A stretch of 64,000 bases of DNA from Vreelandella sulfidaeris (GCA_007182875.1 AP019514.1:2046001-2110000), one strand, 5' to 3'. Positions 21,967 through 33,323 are shown, numbered from the stretch's first letter. Translations and numbers: made by a program. The notes: generated from the sequence alone by a model not told the origin.

Positions 21967-22507
21967 TAAAACAGATGAGACGCAAACTGAAGCAGTTGAG
22001 CAGACACCAGTGCATGTTGATCATCTGATTGCTAACGGTGAGCTAGCGGCAGAGAACGCTTGGTGCGTCTCCTACGATGAAGATGCGCTACCCGAGCAAC
22101 GTCCGGCGTTTGTGCCGTTGGCGCTGTGGCAAGATAATCAAGATGACGAAGAGCTATCGCCGTTGCTCACCAGTGATACCGAACTGACGCCAGAATTGGC
22201 GCAGCAAATTGGTAAAGCTGCAGCGATCGCCGTCGATTTCCCGGCCTTTACCGATGGCCGTGGCTACACCTTGGCCCGCTTATTGCGCGAGCGTTACGGT
22301 TACGCAGGTGAAGTTCGTGCGGTGGGTGATGTTCTGGTAGATCAATTGGACTACATGCGCCGTTGTGGGTTTTCTTCCATGGCACTGCGCGATGATCAAG
22401 ATCCGGAGGACGCCCTACGCGCACTGAGCTTTATCAGCGTGCGTTACCAGCCTGATGTAGAAGAGCGGCAGGCGCTGTTTGAGCGTCGCTTAGCCGCGAG
22501 TAAGTAG
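21959..22507 (+). CDS. DUF934 family protein, sulfite reduction partner
   Basis: Intact, 182 residues from the ATG at 21959, which is preceded by CAAGGAG and overlaps the last codons of cysI by 8 bp, implying coupled translation. The DUF934 hallmarks are IAVDFPAFTDGRGYTLARLLRERYGYAGEVRAVGDVL and DQLDYMRRCGFSSMALRD. Members of this family are found with CysI-type sulfite reductases and are thought to act in sulfite reduction; the biochemical role is not settled. A terminator follows directly. Confidence 0.9.
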   Translation: MPNKTDETQTEAVEQTPVHVDHLIANGELAAENAWCVSYDEDALPEQRPAFVPLALWQDNQDDEELSPLLTSDTELTPELAQQIGKAAAIAVDFPAFTDGRGYTLARLLRERYGYAGEVRAVGDVLVDQLDYMRRCGFSSMALRDDQDPEDALRALSFISVRYQPDVEERQALFERRLAASK

Positions 22508-22524
22508 TGTAATAAACAGGCATC

Positions 22525-22549
22525 AAAGGGCAGCTTCGGCTGCCCTTTT
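22525..22549 (+). terminator. Rho-independent terminator after cysI-DUF934
   Basis: AAAGGGCAGC and GCTGCCCTTT form a 10-bp perfect stem with a TTCG tetraloop followed by TTC. It lies 18 bp after the DUF934 stop and, with A-run on the other side, can also serve the convergent smr gene. Confidence 0.9.
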
Positions 22550-22567
22550 CATGATCAAGCGGGCAGA

Positions 22568-23158
22568 TTAACCTCGCCGCTTCTGCTGTCGTTCACGGTT
22601 ATTGGCTTTAGCGCGGTCGCTCTTACGCAGCATCACCCAAGTGGCCCCCAGCCCCCCTTCCGAGGGTTGCGCGGATACGTAGGCTTGAACTTCCTCAAAT
22701 TGACTCAGCCATTTGGCAAGATAAGAACGCAGCACATTGGCAGGACTATCTATTTCACGCCCGCGGCCGTGCACGATGAGTACCGAGCGTAAATCGTGGG
22801 CGTAAGCTTCCTGAATAAAGGGAAATAGCATCCGACGGCACTCACTCAGCGGGCGCCGAAGCAGGTGGAGTTGGGATTGAACGCTATAGCCACCGTGTTT
22901 TAATTTATCGACCACGCCTTGCTGAATGCCCTCCCGGCGATACTCCATCGGGTCGAACGGCGGCAGGAGATCGACAAAGTCATCGGACAGAAAATTGCGA
23001 GCGCCCATCTCTTCCTCTGCCCATTCACGCCGGGCCAGCTGCGCCTCAGAAGGGCTTTTCCGGTTAGCGCCTGGGTCTGCACGATTATTGGGCGGAAGTG
23101 GCTCTACATCGCCTATGAGAGCACCAAAATCCATATCATCACGAAGTGGCTGATTCAT
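22568..23158 (-). CDS. Smr-domain protein
   Basis: Intact, 196 residues from the ATG at 23158; this start is chosen over a longer frame because AGCCGGAGGAG stands just upstream. The C-terminal Smr domain (about residues 95-180) has LHLLRRPLSECRRMLFPFIQEA, the signature VLIVHGRGR and a final ATWVMLRK, matching small MutS-related Smr proteins with proposed nicking endonuclease activity on DNA or RNA. The N-terminal segment is acidic and includes LLPPFDPMEYRREGI typical of the YdaL/SmrA type. Its canonical LDLHG motif is here LHLLR. Confidence 0.88.
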   Translation of the reverse strand: MNQPLRDDMDFGALIGDVEPLPPNNRADPGANRKSPSEAQLARREWAEEEMGARNFLSDDFVDLLPPFDPMEYRREGIQQGVVDKLKHGGYSVQSQLHLLRRPLSECRRMLFPFIQEAYAHDLRSVLIVHGRGREIDSPANVLRSYLAKWLSQFEEVQAYVSAQPSEGGLGATWVMLRKSDRAKANNRERQQKRRG

Positions 23159-23232
23159 TGCAAGCTCCTCCGGCTGGGTCTTATGACCACCTATTTTACA
23201 TACATAACCTAGCAAACCCGTGTGCTTTGCAT

Positions 23233-23258
23233 AAGTACTTTGCTCAAGTACTTTGCTT
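23233..23258. repeat. 13-bp tandem duplication upstream of smr
   Basis: AAGTACTTTGCTC and AAGTACTTTGCTT stand in tandem (12 of 13 identical), followed by AAG. They lie about 75 bp upstream of the smr start. Possibly an operator, possibly a chance duplication. Confidence 0.4.
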
Positions 23259-23367
23259 AAGCTGCTTAGATAAATCGATAACATAAGCTTGTCATTGCCA
23301 ATTTGGCCAGCCAAGCTAAGCAGCCATTCGTTGTTCCCTCAGCAAGAGGCGCCTTGGTTTGGCTAAA

Positions 23368-23837
23368 ATGGTTTGGTTTAAACGCCTTGTTATCATCAGC
23401 GCAGCGGGGTTGCTCGGTATAGCCGGGTGGATATGGTTAACGATGCTCAGCCCATGGTTTTATGAACGCCCCGATGATTTAGCCGATATCGAACAGCGCA
23501 CCCATCAGGTCTTCGTTTACGGCACGCTACGCTACGCCCCAGTGCGCTTGGTTGTCATGGGCAGCTTTGGCAATCCTGAAAAGCGGTGCTTGAGGGCTAC
23601 CAGCGCAATGGTCTCGACCTTTCACCCCAGCCAGGGAGTAAGGTGGAAGGCCTGCTGTTACGCGTGGATGCCGATGAGCTGGCCCGCCTTGACCGCTATG
23701 AACGACTCGGTGTCCGCTATGAACGGGTGGAGATAACGCTAGAGGATGGCTCACGCGCCTGGGTCTACTTGCGTCTGTCGAAATTGCAAAATGCGTTTGC
23801 CCGGAACCCAGGCTTACCGATAGCTCTGGTACCATAG
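23368..23837 (+). CDS. Gamma-glutamylcyclotransferase-fold membrane-anchored protein, frameshifted
   Basis: From the ATG at 23368 the product starts with one membrane helix (LVIISAAGLLGIAGWIWLTM), then a gamma-glutamylcyclotransferase (AIG2-like) domain. The substrate loop reads VFVYGTLRYAPVR and the second half VEGLLLRVDADELARLDRYER, where the Glu is the usual catalytic acid position. One or two indels near 23575 join the halves. Restored length about 156 residues. The membrane anchor is unusual for enzymes of glutathione turnover but occurs in some proteobacterial members. Substrate unknown. Confidence 0.75.
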
Positions 23838-24907
<1,070 letters not shown>

Positions 24908-24930
24908 TAGCTAGGCCTATAAAGACCAGC

Positions 24931-25621
24931 TCAATAAAACCAAAGCCATAGCGCTACGCCAGCGGCAATAAGTAAAGTACCTAACGCACGTAAACGCAGC
25001 GTAGCCGCGTTTAACGGCTCGTTACGAGCATCGACAGGCAGCTGGCGGAAATGCTTGGTACCCGCCAACATTGCCGCCACCAAAGGCTCACCATTAGCCG
25101 ATGGACGACCAGTCCGACCAAGTGCAGCCCGATAAGAATGATCAAAAGATCACTATTTAACTGATGCATGCTTCTCAGTTGGCTGCTTACCCCATCGCCA
25201 AATAAGCCATAAAGCGGTGCCTGAAAAAGATGTCGTCACTCAAGAAAAGGCCACTGACCGCTTGGAAACTAAGCGAAAGCAGCATAACCAACGTCATCCA
25301 GCCACCCAAAGGATTATGGCTGGCATAAGTGCTGGGCTGCCGCTTTAAAAGTGCCTTGGAATAAGCGATCGTTTCACCGGGTGGGTATAAAAACGTCTTG
25401 AAACGCGCATACACGCTACCCATCACACCCCATAACCAACGAAAGACGAGCAACCCTAGCAATAGATAGCCTGCCTGTGCGTGCACTTCAATGGGAAATA
25501 GAAAAGGCGCTCCACGGGTCTTGGTGGTATAAAATGAAAGCAGTATTACCGCCACTAAACCCCAATGAAAAACACGAATCCATTTATCCCATACATCTAT
25601 TGTTACACTGGTCTTGCGCAT
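24931..25621 (-). CDS. Cytochrome b561-family membrane protein, frameshifted
   Basis: Four-helix di-haem b-type cytochrome, about 230 residues when restored. Haem-ligand histidines are seen in IRVFHWGLVAVILLSF, IEVHAQAGYLLLGLLVFRWLWG and ILIGLHLVGLVVHRLM, the pattern of the cytochrome b561/Ni-hydrogenase b family. Indels lie near 25190 and 25100; after them the reading is GEPLVAAMLAGTKHFRQLPV and a last helix ending LWLWFY. Stop at 24931, 24 bp from the convergent DUF2069 end. The redox partner is unknown; no c-type cytochrome gene is adjacent. Confidence 0.8.
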
Positions 25622-25863
25622 AACTTTTTACTCTCTTAGCAAGGGTGACCCAGCAGTGGTGAGCTAATAGCAGTTGATGACCCCGTATTGGTGAGGCACC
25701 TTCGCATGTATGCTGGCTTTCTCATAGATTGTGGGACAGCTGGTCGCAGCACTGGCTAAAATGACAGCAATAAGAGAAGGCGTTAGGCATTCATTGATAG
25801 CGGTCACTTGAGCTTTAAAGATAGACCAGCGAACATGGGTGAAATTCAAGGGAGAAGCACTTA

Positions 25864-26507
25864 ATGACACGTAATATAGCCGATATCAGGCGTGATTATG
25901 AAGGCGGTAGGCTAGACGAGTCCCAGGCATCCGATGATCCATTCGTGCTATTCAATGAGTGGTTTACCCTTGCGTTGGAAAAGAGGGGAAAGATGGTAAT
26001 GCCATGACACTCTCCAGCGTTGACAGCCAGGGCAGACCCCATGCCCGCGTCGTGCTGCTAAAGGGATTCGATGAGCGCGGTATGGTCTTTTTACTAACTA
26101 TCATAGCCATAAGGGTAGCGAGTTGAGCAATGTGCCCTATGCAGCCATGACCTTTTGGTGGCCTTCCCTCTCCCGTCAGGTGCGTATTGAAGGCCCGGTT
26201 GAGCAAGTATCTGCCGATGAGTCGGATGAGTACTTTGCCAGCCGCCCTCGTGGCAGCCAGTTAGGTGCGTGGATTGCCACCCAGAGCGTTGTGATTCCTA
26301 ATCGTAACTGGATCGAGGAGCGTCAAAAGCGATTTGAAAAAAGCCTACGATGGTCAGGACATCCCCCGTCCGATTCACTGGGGTGGGTATCGTCTCGCGC
26401 CGGAAATGATTGAATTCTGGCAGGGTCAGCCCAGCCGCCTACATGATCGGCTACGCTTTGAACGGCGCGACGGAGGTGAGTGGAGCCGCTTCCGCTTGGC
26501 ACCGTAA
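25864..26507 (+). CDS. pdxH: Pyridoxamine/pyridoxine 5'-phosphate oxidase, frameshifted
   Basis: FMN enzyme making pyridoxal phosphate, the last step of B6 synthesis and salvage. Restored length about 214 residues, identical to the family norm. Segments: [79 protein letters not shown] and the C-terminal [17 protein letters not shown]...RLHDRLRF...RLAP motif. Indels lie near 25990, 26095 and 26345. It stands alone with its own promoter region. Confidence 0.93.
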
Positions 26508-26542
26508 CTGTATGTGTAATATACTCTGCGCCTGTGTACTTG

Positions 26543-26568
26543 AAGGCCTGCTGAGAGTAGCAGGCCTT
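26543..26568. terminator. Hairpin between convergent pdxH and the Pat-like gene
   Basis: AAGGCCTGCT (26543-26552) pairs perfectly with AGCAGGCCTT (26559-26568) across a six-base loop. It sits between two converging genes. There is no long T-run on either side, so efficiency is uncertain. Confidence 0.6.
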
Positions 26569-26580
26569 GTCGCTAACTCG

Positions 26581-29329
26581 CTAGTCTGGCAGGCTTTCAA
26601 GGCGATGCCGTTGCCACTCACTTTCGGGTTCGTTGAGACGCAACACAGCATCAATGACCTGTTCTTCCATGTTGTAACGACTTTTAAATCCTAAGTGTTT
26701 CATTAGTGCCCGCATCGGGTGGTTATCGACCATGATTTTACCAATCATTTCCAGCGTGCCGATGTTGGTACAGTAATCGATCATCTTCTTCATCAGCAGA
26801 CTGCCAATACCTAACCCCCTGCAGGTCATCACGGATGATGACTGAAAACTCGGTGCGAATATTGTCTGGGTCGTTCCACACCCGCACGACCCCAAGCATC
26901 TCTTTACCGCCATCTTCGCTTAAATGTTCAGCAATGAAGGCCATTTGGCGATCATAATTGATATGTGAAAGAATCGATAAATCGCGCTGGGTTAAGTTAG
27001 ATTTATTATGGAAGTAGCGGAAACGAATACTCTCTTCCGACAGCTGACGATGGAAAGGAGTAATCAGGTGAGCATCTTCAGCTCGAATAGGCCTTACTTC
27101 CACCTGCCAGCCGTTTTTAAGTGTCACCAATTCTCGCAGCTCTTCCGGATACGGCATGATGGCAAAGCGTGACGGGGTGCCGAGATCCATTGCAAAGTCG
27201 ACAGCGACCATGCCGTCTCGATTAAGTAACAGTGGGTTTACTTCCAGCCCGCGCAAGTCGCCTAAATCAGACGCCATTTGCGATAGCTTAACCAGCATTT
27301 GGCACAGGTGCTGTACGTCACGTTCAGGGTCGGCTGAATGCTCACGAATTAACGATGCGGCATGGGTTCTGCCCACCACGTCGGCGGCTAGGCTCATGTT
27401 GAGGTGGAGGCAGGGCTACCTGGCGGTCAGCCAGTACGTTGACCTTGTAACCGCCAATGCCGAATACAATCAGTGGCCCAAAGACTGGATCACGGGTTAT
27501 GCCCGCGCAAATCTGCATCGAGTGTTTGCCGCGCTGCATGGGTTGCAGGCAGTATTCGCGAATTGCGTACTCCGGGAATTTTTCTGCCACTTTTTCGCCT
27601 AGCTGACGAACGCCCTCAGCTACTTGTTCGGGTGTTTCCAAATCCTGAAGCAACCCCGCTGAAATCTTATGAGGGTGCTTACGGTAACGATAAGGGCGGC
27701 AGTTGCCTTCATGAACAACTTTGAGTGCCTTAGTGCCGGGGAATTTCCATCGCACGGGCAAGTGCTTCATCAGGATTGGTCAAATACACGCTCGGCGCCG
27801 TTGGAATACCATACGCTTCCAGTACCTGAGCGGTTTCAGAATGGGTTAAGGTTTGTCTGCCCCGCTCTTTAGCCTGTTTAATCAACGTGCGGCACTGGGC
27901 ACGTATCTCTGGACTGGTGGAAAACGGCAGGCTGGGTGGGATCTCTTGCAGTAGCGCTTGAACCCGCTGGTAAATCACCATATGCATAAAGGCCTTAACG
28001 GCTTTTTCTGGCGAAATATAGGTCGGAATCCCAGCTAAATTGCAGGCGTGACGGGCATTAAGCGCCTCTTTTAAGCCCATCCAACTGGTCAGCAGATTGC
28101 GGCGAAATTTCTTACGGTTATCGATCAAGGCCTGGGCTGTCACCAAAGAAGGGGCCATTCGTGTGGGGCGTGGACAACCAATACGGCATCTACATTCGTG
28201 TCCGCAGCGACGATTTCCAGTGCTTGGACAAACCGTTCCGGCGAGGCGTTGCCGCCCAGATCGACCGGGTTCTCGCCCGGCTTACTCATATCGACCTCGC
28301 TACGGTGTAGCGCCGCCTGGGTTTCGGCGCTAAATTCGGCCAATTTGCCACCTGCACTAATTAATTTATCGATGGCCAGCATGGCAGGCCCCAACCCATT
28401 CGAAACGATGGCCAGACGGTCCCCCCTTAAGAGGTTTCATCCGAGACAGGGTTTCCAACGCATCGAGCAGTTCATCGGAGTCATCAACTCGTACAACCCC
28501 TGCCCGGGCAAACGCGGCATCAAATACCACATCGCGGTTGGCAATACCGGGTGTCGGTGCCATGCCGGAAATATCTGACTCGGGCGTACGACCGCTTTTA
28601 ATAGCCAGTACCAGGCGATTGCGTGATGCGTCACGTACAGCGGTCATAAAATGCTGAGCATCGCTAATCCGCTCCAGATGTAACAAAATGGCCTGCGCGG
28701 GCGAGAACTGATTAACGTAATCAATCAGGTCCGGCAACAGCACGTCGACGCTGTCACCAACGGTAATAAGATGCGAAAAACCAACATCACGTCCCGCCGC
28801 CCAATCGATCATTGCATTGGCAAGCATGCCGGACTGCCCAAGGTAAGCGACGCGGCCAGCTTTCACCGGCTGGCTGGCATAAGAAACGTTGAGCTTTTAC
28901 CCGGCACAATCAATCCCATGCACTCCGGGCCAAGTACACGAATACCCGAAACACGAGCCGCACTCAGCATACGTTCGCGAATTGAACCTTTGTCGCCTTT
29001 ATCGCGGTCCAGATAAGCACCACCAGACAATACCAGGGCTGCTTTCACCCCGTGCTGCCCAAGTTTTTAATGAGACTCGGCACGCCTTCAATAGGCGTGC
29101 AGACCACTACCAAATCAGGGACTTCAGGGAGCTCACTCACCTTGCTCACACACGGTACGCCGAAGACCTGGGAATAACTTTTAAGGTTGACAGCCCAAAC
29201 CGGTCCCTTAAAGCCACCCTCTTGAATATTTCTCAGCACTAAACCGCCCAGCGATGCGGGCTTTTCAGAGGCGCCAAACACCGCTAGTGTACGAGGTTCG
29301 AAAAAATGGTGTAAAAAGCGCGTGCTCAC
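26581..29329 (-). CDS. Pat-like protein: inactive acyl-CoA ligase (ADP-forming) fused to GNAT acetyltransferase, frameshifted
   Basis: Restored length about 915 residues. In order: CoA-binding domain (PRTLAVFGASEKPASLGGLV), ligase-CoA domain (GRVAYLGQSGMLANAMIDWA), an ATP-grasp domain (HSETAQVLEAYGIPTAP, IREYCLQPMQRGKHSMQIC) and a C-terminal GNAT domain (VRPIRAEDAHLI, RFRYFH, GIGSLLMKKMIDYC). This is the architecture of the lysine acetyltransferase Pat/PatZ that acetylates and silences acetyl-CoA synthetase. The phospho-histidine expected in active ADP-forming ligases seems absent (region TPGIANRDVVFDAAF), as in Pat. Start GTG at 29329 is chosen for its GAGGAG. At least seven indels. It is divergent from an HDAC-family gene. 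Confidence 0.87.
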
Positions 29330-29433
29330 AAATGAGTCTCCTCTGAAATAAATAGCGGCTGTACGACTTATTGACACTGTCGCGTAGGGCCTGGAGGCGA
29401 TTAAGGTGGCATCAATAATAATGGAGCGTTTGA

Positions 29434-30370
29434 ATGATTACCGCCTACCTTACCCACCCAGACTGCTCATTGCACCATATGGGGCCAGAGCACCCTGAAT
29501 GTCCTCAACGTCTGGAGGCTATTCGCGCTCGCCTATCGCTTGCTGGCTTATTACAGCAAACCATGCAGGCAGATGCCAAAGAAGCCTGTGAAGAGGCATT
29601 AGCCAGGGTACACCCTTACGCCATCTACGCGCCCTTGAAAAGTGCTTGCCCAAAGAAGGTATTATCACACTGGATAGCGACACCATGATGAATCCTGACA
29701 GCCTGCAAGCCGCACGGATGGCTGCAGGAGCGGTGATTCGCGGGGTGGACCAGGTGTTTAGGCGCCAAGCAGATAATGTTTTTGCGCGGTGAGACCGCCT
29801 GGCCACCACGCTGAAGCCTCTGATGCCATGGGGTTCTGTTTTACAACAATATCGCCGTTGGCGCAGCGCATGCTCGGGCTAAATATGGCGCTAGGCGTAT
29901 CGCCATATTAGATTTTGATGTGCATCAGTGTAATGGCACCATCGATATCTTCAAAATGATCCCGAAATCTTGATCTGTACAAGTTTCCAGTACCCCTTCT
30001 ACCCATGGCGCTACTTGCGCAGTGAGTGGCAAAATGTAGTCAACACGCCACTAGAAGTAGGTACCGACGGGCCCGAGTTTCGCCGTATTGTCGAAAATCA
30101 TTGGCTTCCTGCTCTGCACGCTTTCAAACCTGATTTGGTGATGATATCCGCTGGCTTTGATGCTCATCGTGAAGACCCTATGGGGATATCTGTCTGGAAG
30201 ATGAAGACTTCTACTGGGTCACCCACCTGGCGATGGAGATTGCCACACTCTATGCAGATAACCGCGTTGTTTCGGTGCTTGAGGGTGGCTATAACCCCAA
30301 GTCACTGGCCAGTGGTGCAGAGGCGCATCTTAAAGCGCTTTTGGGATTACCCTTTGCGGAAGTGCCTTAG
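29434..30370 (+). CDS. Histone deacetylase-family (AcuC-like) protein, frameshifted
   Basis: Zinc-dependent deacetylase fold, about 311 residues restored, the usual bacterial size. Motifs: HPDCSLHHMGPEHPECPQRL at the N-terminus, RPPGHHAEASDAMGFCFYNN with the catalytic His pair, LDFDVHQCNGT with zinc ligands Asp and His (the residue after His is Gln rather than the common His), ISAGFDAHREDPMG with the third zinc ligand, and VLEGGYN near the end. Indels lie near 29650, 29782, 29955 and 30185. It is divergent from the Pat-like acetyltransferase across 104 bp, so the two could act on the same acetyl-lysine substrates. Acetylpolyamine amidohydrolase is the alternative. Confidence 0.87.
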
Positions 30371-30490
30371 TGAGAGATAGTTGCTTGTTTCTTCTCCTCA
30401 ATTGTCACTCTTAGCAAGTTGTGGGCTGTGCTATAATGCGCGTTTTTACACCAGCCCCAACCTAAGCTAACGCAGCCAACGTGACGATCT

Positions 30491-31122
30491 ATGACCGCTA
30501 CTTCTGAAGAGCATGCCGCGCTGCGTATCGCATCGGGAAGTAAACCGTTTGTCGAGCCGTTGCGCCTCGGCGAGCGGCTCAAGCAAATTCGCCTTGCTAA
30601 TCAGTGGACACTGGAAGACGTTAGCCAGCGTACCGGGCTTGCCCGCTCGACGCTTTCCAAAATCGAAAATGACCAGGTGTCCCCTACTTTCAGCGTGGTA
30701 CAAAAGCTGACCACCGGTCTTAACATTGACCTTCCCCAACTACTTACGCCCCTAAGCGGGAGCGTTATACCATGGGGCGGCGCGATTTAACCCGTAAGGG
30801 CAAAGGGCAACTGCACCCCACACCTACCTACGAACATGAGCTGCTGGGACACCAGCTAGCGCAAAAGCGCATGATCCCATTCAAAACCATCGTACGAGCA
30901 CGGAGTTTTGATGAGTATCACCAATGGGTGCGCCACGATGGCGAAGAGTTTTTAATGGTGTTGCATGGCGATGTTATGCTTTATACCGAATTCTACGCAC
31001 CGCTTGTGCTAGAAGAAGGTGACAGCATCTATTTTGATAGCGACATGGGCCATGCGCTCGTTTCCACCAGTCAGGACGATGCGATTGTGCTGTCGGTGTG
31101 TACTCGCGGTGACGTTGCCTAG
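30491..31122 (+). CDS. XRE-family regulator with C-terminal cupin domain, frameshifted
   Basis: About 210 residues restored. An HTH_XRE domain (GERLKQIRLANQWTLEDVSQRTGLARSTLSKIENDQVSPTF split across residues 24-66) is followed by a cupin sensor (DEYHQWVRHDGEEFLMVLHG, LVLEEGDSIYFDSDMGHAL). One extra G near 30755 breaks the linker. Regulators of this class sense a small molecule through the cupin and often control amino acid, polyamine or betaine genes; no obvious target lies next to it. A candidate promoter is seen upstream (TTGTGGGC...TATAATGCG, about 30418-30440). Confidence 0.85.
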
Positions 31123-31141
31123 TCGTTGCCCATTTCGCTTG

Positions 31142-31490
31142 TTACAGACAGTTAGTAGGCTTGGGTAGTCCGGCTAGGCGAGCAATTCGCTTTGCCGGGC
31201 TGCCGGGAAACAGTTGCATCAGATAAATCGAGCGCCCCTTCTCTTCGCCCAATGCGTTTTTCGTTGCCTTAACAAGAGGCCGCATGGCCGGTGCCATTTC
31301 GTAGCGCTGGTAAAATGCCCTTACGACATCAATGATTTCCCAGTGGGCTTGAGTAAGCGTTAAGCCCTCTTCTTCAGCCATCAGCTGAGCGATGGTTTCG
31401 CTCCACTCAGCTTGGTTAACTAAATATCCTTCAGGATCTAGTTCCCATTGTTTTCTGAATCAAGATAACGGTATATTTTTGAATCGACAT
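31142..31490 (-). CDS. tusE: Sulfur carrier TusE (DsrC-like), frameshifted
   Basis: Last sulfur carrier of the Tus relay, passing persulfide to MnmA for 2-thiouridine in tRNA. Restored length about 115 residues. The intact C-terminal part has TQAHWEIIDVVRAFYQRY and ends GLPKPTNCL with the catalytic penultimate cysteine. Upstream of a frame break near 31430-31445 the N-terminus reads MSIQKYRYLDSENNGELDP. A second conserved DsrC-type Cys is not expected in TusE. It is the last gene of tusDCBE. Confidence 0.88.
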
Positions 31491-31492
31491 GA

Positions 31493-31785
31493 TTAATACC
31501 AGGTAACTGTTTTATCGTACTGCTCGGTAAGTACTACAAAACCTTCCATCTCTAGCGTGGGTAGTACATTATCAATGGCAATGTGGCAAAGCCCACGCGC
31601 GGCTAAATCTTCTGACAGCAAGTAAATACGCGATTGAAATTGCTGCCAGGCTGCCCATGTTGGGTCAAGCGCAGCGCTGACTCCTCTTCAATCAATAACA
31701 CGGCGTCCTGTTCTCCTACCGCTTGCTGCATTTGAATGGATGCGGTGCTTTTAGGCGCTTTGGTGAGGATGTGTAGAATCATCAT
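31493..31785 (-). CDS. tusB: Sulfurtransferase complex subunit TusB (DsrH), frameshifted
   Basis: Small DsrH-fold subunit of the hexameric TusBCD complex. It starts MMILHILTKAPKSTASIQM, the typical TusB beginning, and after one indel near 31640 continues RIYLLSEDLAARGL...EGFVVLTEQYDKTVTWY, the conserved end with terminal Trp-Tyr. About 97 residues. tusE begins 2 bp beyond its stop. The DsrH cysteine/glutamate active position is not clear from this text. Confidence 0.85.
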
Positions 31786-31792
31786 TACCTCA

Positions 31793-32156
31793 CTAAAAGT
31801 TGAGTATGTTGGCGTGTTGCTGCAATAGCCCAGGAACTTGTTGGGCCGCTATCAGGGTGACTCCCGCCACTAATGAATCGGCGCTTAAATGCATGCTTTG
31901 CAGCGACTCTTTCGCAACCCAAAGCTGATCAATATCGTACATTTCAAGCATATCGATGGTGGGAGGGTCGCTTTTGGCCCGGCGCGCCACTGCCCTGCTC
32001 TTTAACTAGCGCCATTATACCCTGCCCCATAAACAATAAATGCACAGGCTGGCCGAAAGCCGCAGCGACCAAAGCAGCATCCAGCCCTTCACGTAGCCAG
32101 TTTGAACTGTGCGGTGCGTGGCGAATAATAACTAATAGCGCCTCTGGTGCCGCCAT
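31793..32156 (-). CDS. tusC: Sulfurtransferase complex subunit TusC (DsrF), frameshifted
   Basis: DsrF-fold subunit of TusBCD, about 121 residues restored. N-terminal half LVIIRHAPHSSNWLREGLDAALVAAAFGQPVHLLFMG matches the DsrE/F sandwich fold in two pieces; the second half reads LEMYDIDQLWVAKESLQ and ends GLLQQHANILNF. One base error near 31980 splits it. The ATG at 32156 is preferred over an upstream one for family length. It lies between tusD and tusB with short spacing. Confidence 0.85.
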
Positions 32157-32167
32157 GGGCCCTCCTT

Positions 32168-32558
32168 TCAAGCAAAGGTAATGAATCGATCGGAGCGCTG
32201 CTGTAACTCAAGCAATTGACCAAGACCGGTTAATTCAAAGGGAGGCGTGATATTAAAAGCCTGCTTTCCATGTCGCTGCGCTTCGGTCTCACTCATCAAA
32301 CCGCGCCGCAGTGCTGCGGCGATACAGACATCTAATTGCATCCCATGCTGTTGATGCAGCTCTACCCAGGCGTCATGTAGATTGAGCTCATCCTGAGGAG
32401 GCGCCATCAACGAAGAGGCATTGTGAACGCCGTCGTGGTAGAAAAACACCCCGCTATTTGATGGCCACGCGCTATAACGGCATGGGCAAAACGCAATGCA
32501 GAGTGCGGTGCCGGGCTGCTATATGGCGCCCCATCACTAATAAACCGTACTGCATCAT
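32168..32558 (-). CDS. tusD: Sulfurtransferase complex subunit TusD (DsrE), frameshifted
   Basis: Catalytic DsrE-fold subunit of TusBCD that receives sulfur from TusA. Restored about 130 residues: MQYGLLVMGAPYSSPAP at the start, ALRFAHAVIARGHQI, VFFYHDGVHNASSLM and DVCIAAALRRGL. The Cys in LDVCIAAALRRG is at the active-site position. Breaks lie near 32521 and 32455. First gene of tusDCBE, 85 bp downstream of yccA on the same strand but separated from it by a terminator. Confidence 0.87.
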
Positions 32559-32583
32559 TTTAATACCTAGTGACGGTTACCCT

Positions 32584-32616
32584 AAAAAAAGACAGACCCT
32601 AAAAATAGGGCCTGTC
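32584..32616 (-). terminator. Terminator of yccA
   Basis: On the minus strand GACAGGCCCTA pairs with TAGGGTCTGTC (one mismatch) around a short T loop and is followed by seven T. It ends transcription after yccA and separates it from tusDCBE. Confidence 0.85.
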
Positions 32617-32642
32617 ATATTATCGTCTAGCGCTGCCTGATA

Positions 32643-33323
32643 TCAGTCGTTGCTCATAATACCCAGAATCGACAACAGGCTAACAAACAAGTTGTAGATG
32701 GATACGTAGAGCGTCACGGTGGCGAGAATGTAGTTAGTTTCGCCAGCCCGGTGAATAATTTCACTGGTCTGATACAGGATGGCGGCTGAAGCAAACAGCA
32801 CAAAGCCAGCTGACACCATCAGTGATAGCGCAGGGATGTTAAAGAAGATTCCTGCCACCATCGCCAGAATCAGCACGATGGCACCTGCCATCAAGAAGTT
32901 GCTTAGAAAGCTAAAATCTTTCTTGGTGGTTAGCGCAATGGCTGATAGGCCAACGAACGTCAAACCTGTCATAGCCAGTGCATTCATGATCAACGCACCG
33001 CCATTAGGCAGGGTCAGGTAGGCAGAAAGAATCGGCCCTAACGTAAAGCCCATAAAGCCCGTAAACGCAAACGTTGCCAACAAGCCAGCCGCAGAGTTCG
33101 CTGTTTTATGAACCAGGAACATTAGGCCATAGGCGCCAATAAAGAACACGAAGATGTTCATTTGTTGGATGCCAAGAGCGACAGCGGCGCCTGCAGTGAC
33201 TGCTGAGAACAGCAGCGTCATTGCCAGTAGCGCATAAGTGTTTCGCAACACCTTGTTAGTACTGACACTGTTGGCAACGCCGCCCGACTCGGGACGTGCC
33301 ATACGTGAATCATTGTAAGCCAT
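32643..33323 (-). CDS. yccA: Bax inhibitor-1/YccA family membrane protein
   Basis: Intact, about 226 residues from MAYNDSRMARPESGG (start 33323, with AGGGAG upstream). Seven predicted membrane helices, for example TYALLAMTLLFSAVTAGAAVAL and the family signature GFTLGPILSAY. BI-1 proteins are pH-sensitive calcium-leak channels; E. coli YccA binds and modulates the FtsH protease. Its position upstream of tusDCBE matches gammaproteobacterial gene order. Confidence 0.92.
   Translation of the reverse strand: MAYNDSRMARPESGGVANSVSTNKVLRNTYALLAMTLLFSAVTAGAAVALGIQQMNIFVFFIGAYGLMFLVHKTANSAAGLLATFAFTGFMGFTLGPILSAYLTLPNGGALIMNALAMTGLTFVGLSAIALTTKKDFSFLSNFLMAGAIVLILAMVAGIFFNIPALSLMVSAGFVLFASAAILYQTSEIIHRAGETNYILATVTLYVSIYNLFVSLLSILGIMSND

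Noticed and set aside
25664-25870. A 68-codon minus-strand ORF upstream of pdxH
   Set aside because: It overlaps the pdxH start, has no ribosome site and no similarity; treated as promoter DNA.
26410-26694. A 94-codon plus-strand ORF spanning the pdxH end
   Set aside because: It is a shifted reading of pdxH that runs across the convergent terminator into the antisense of the Pat-like gene.
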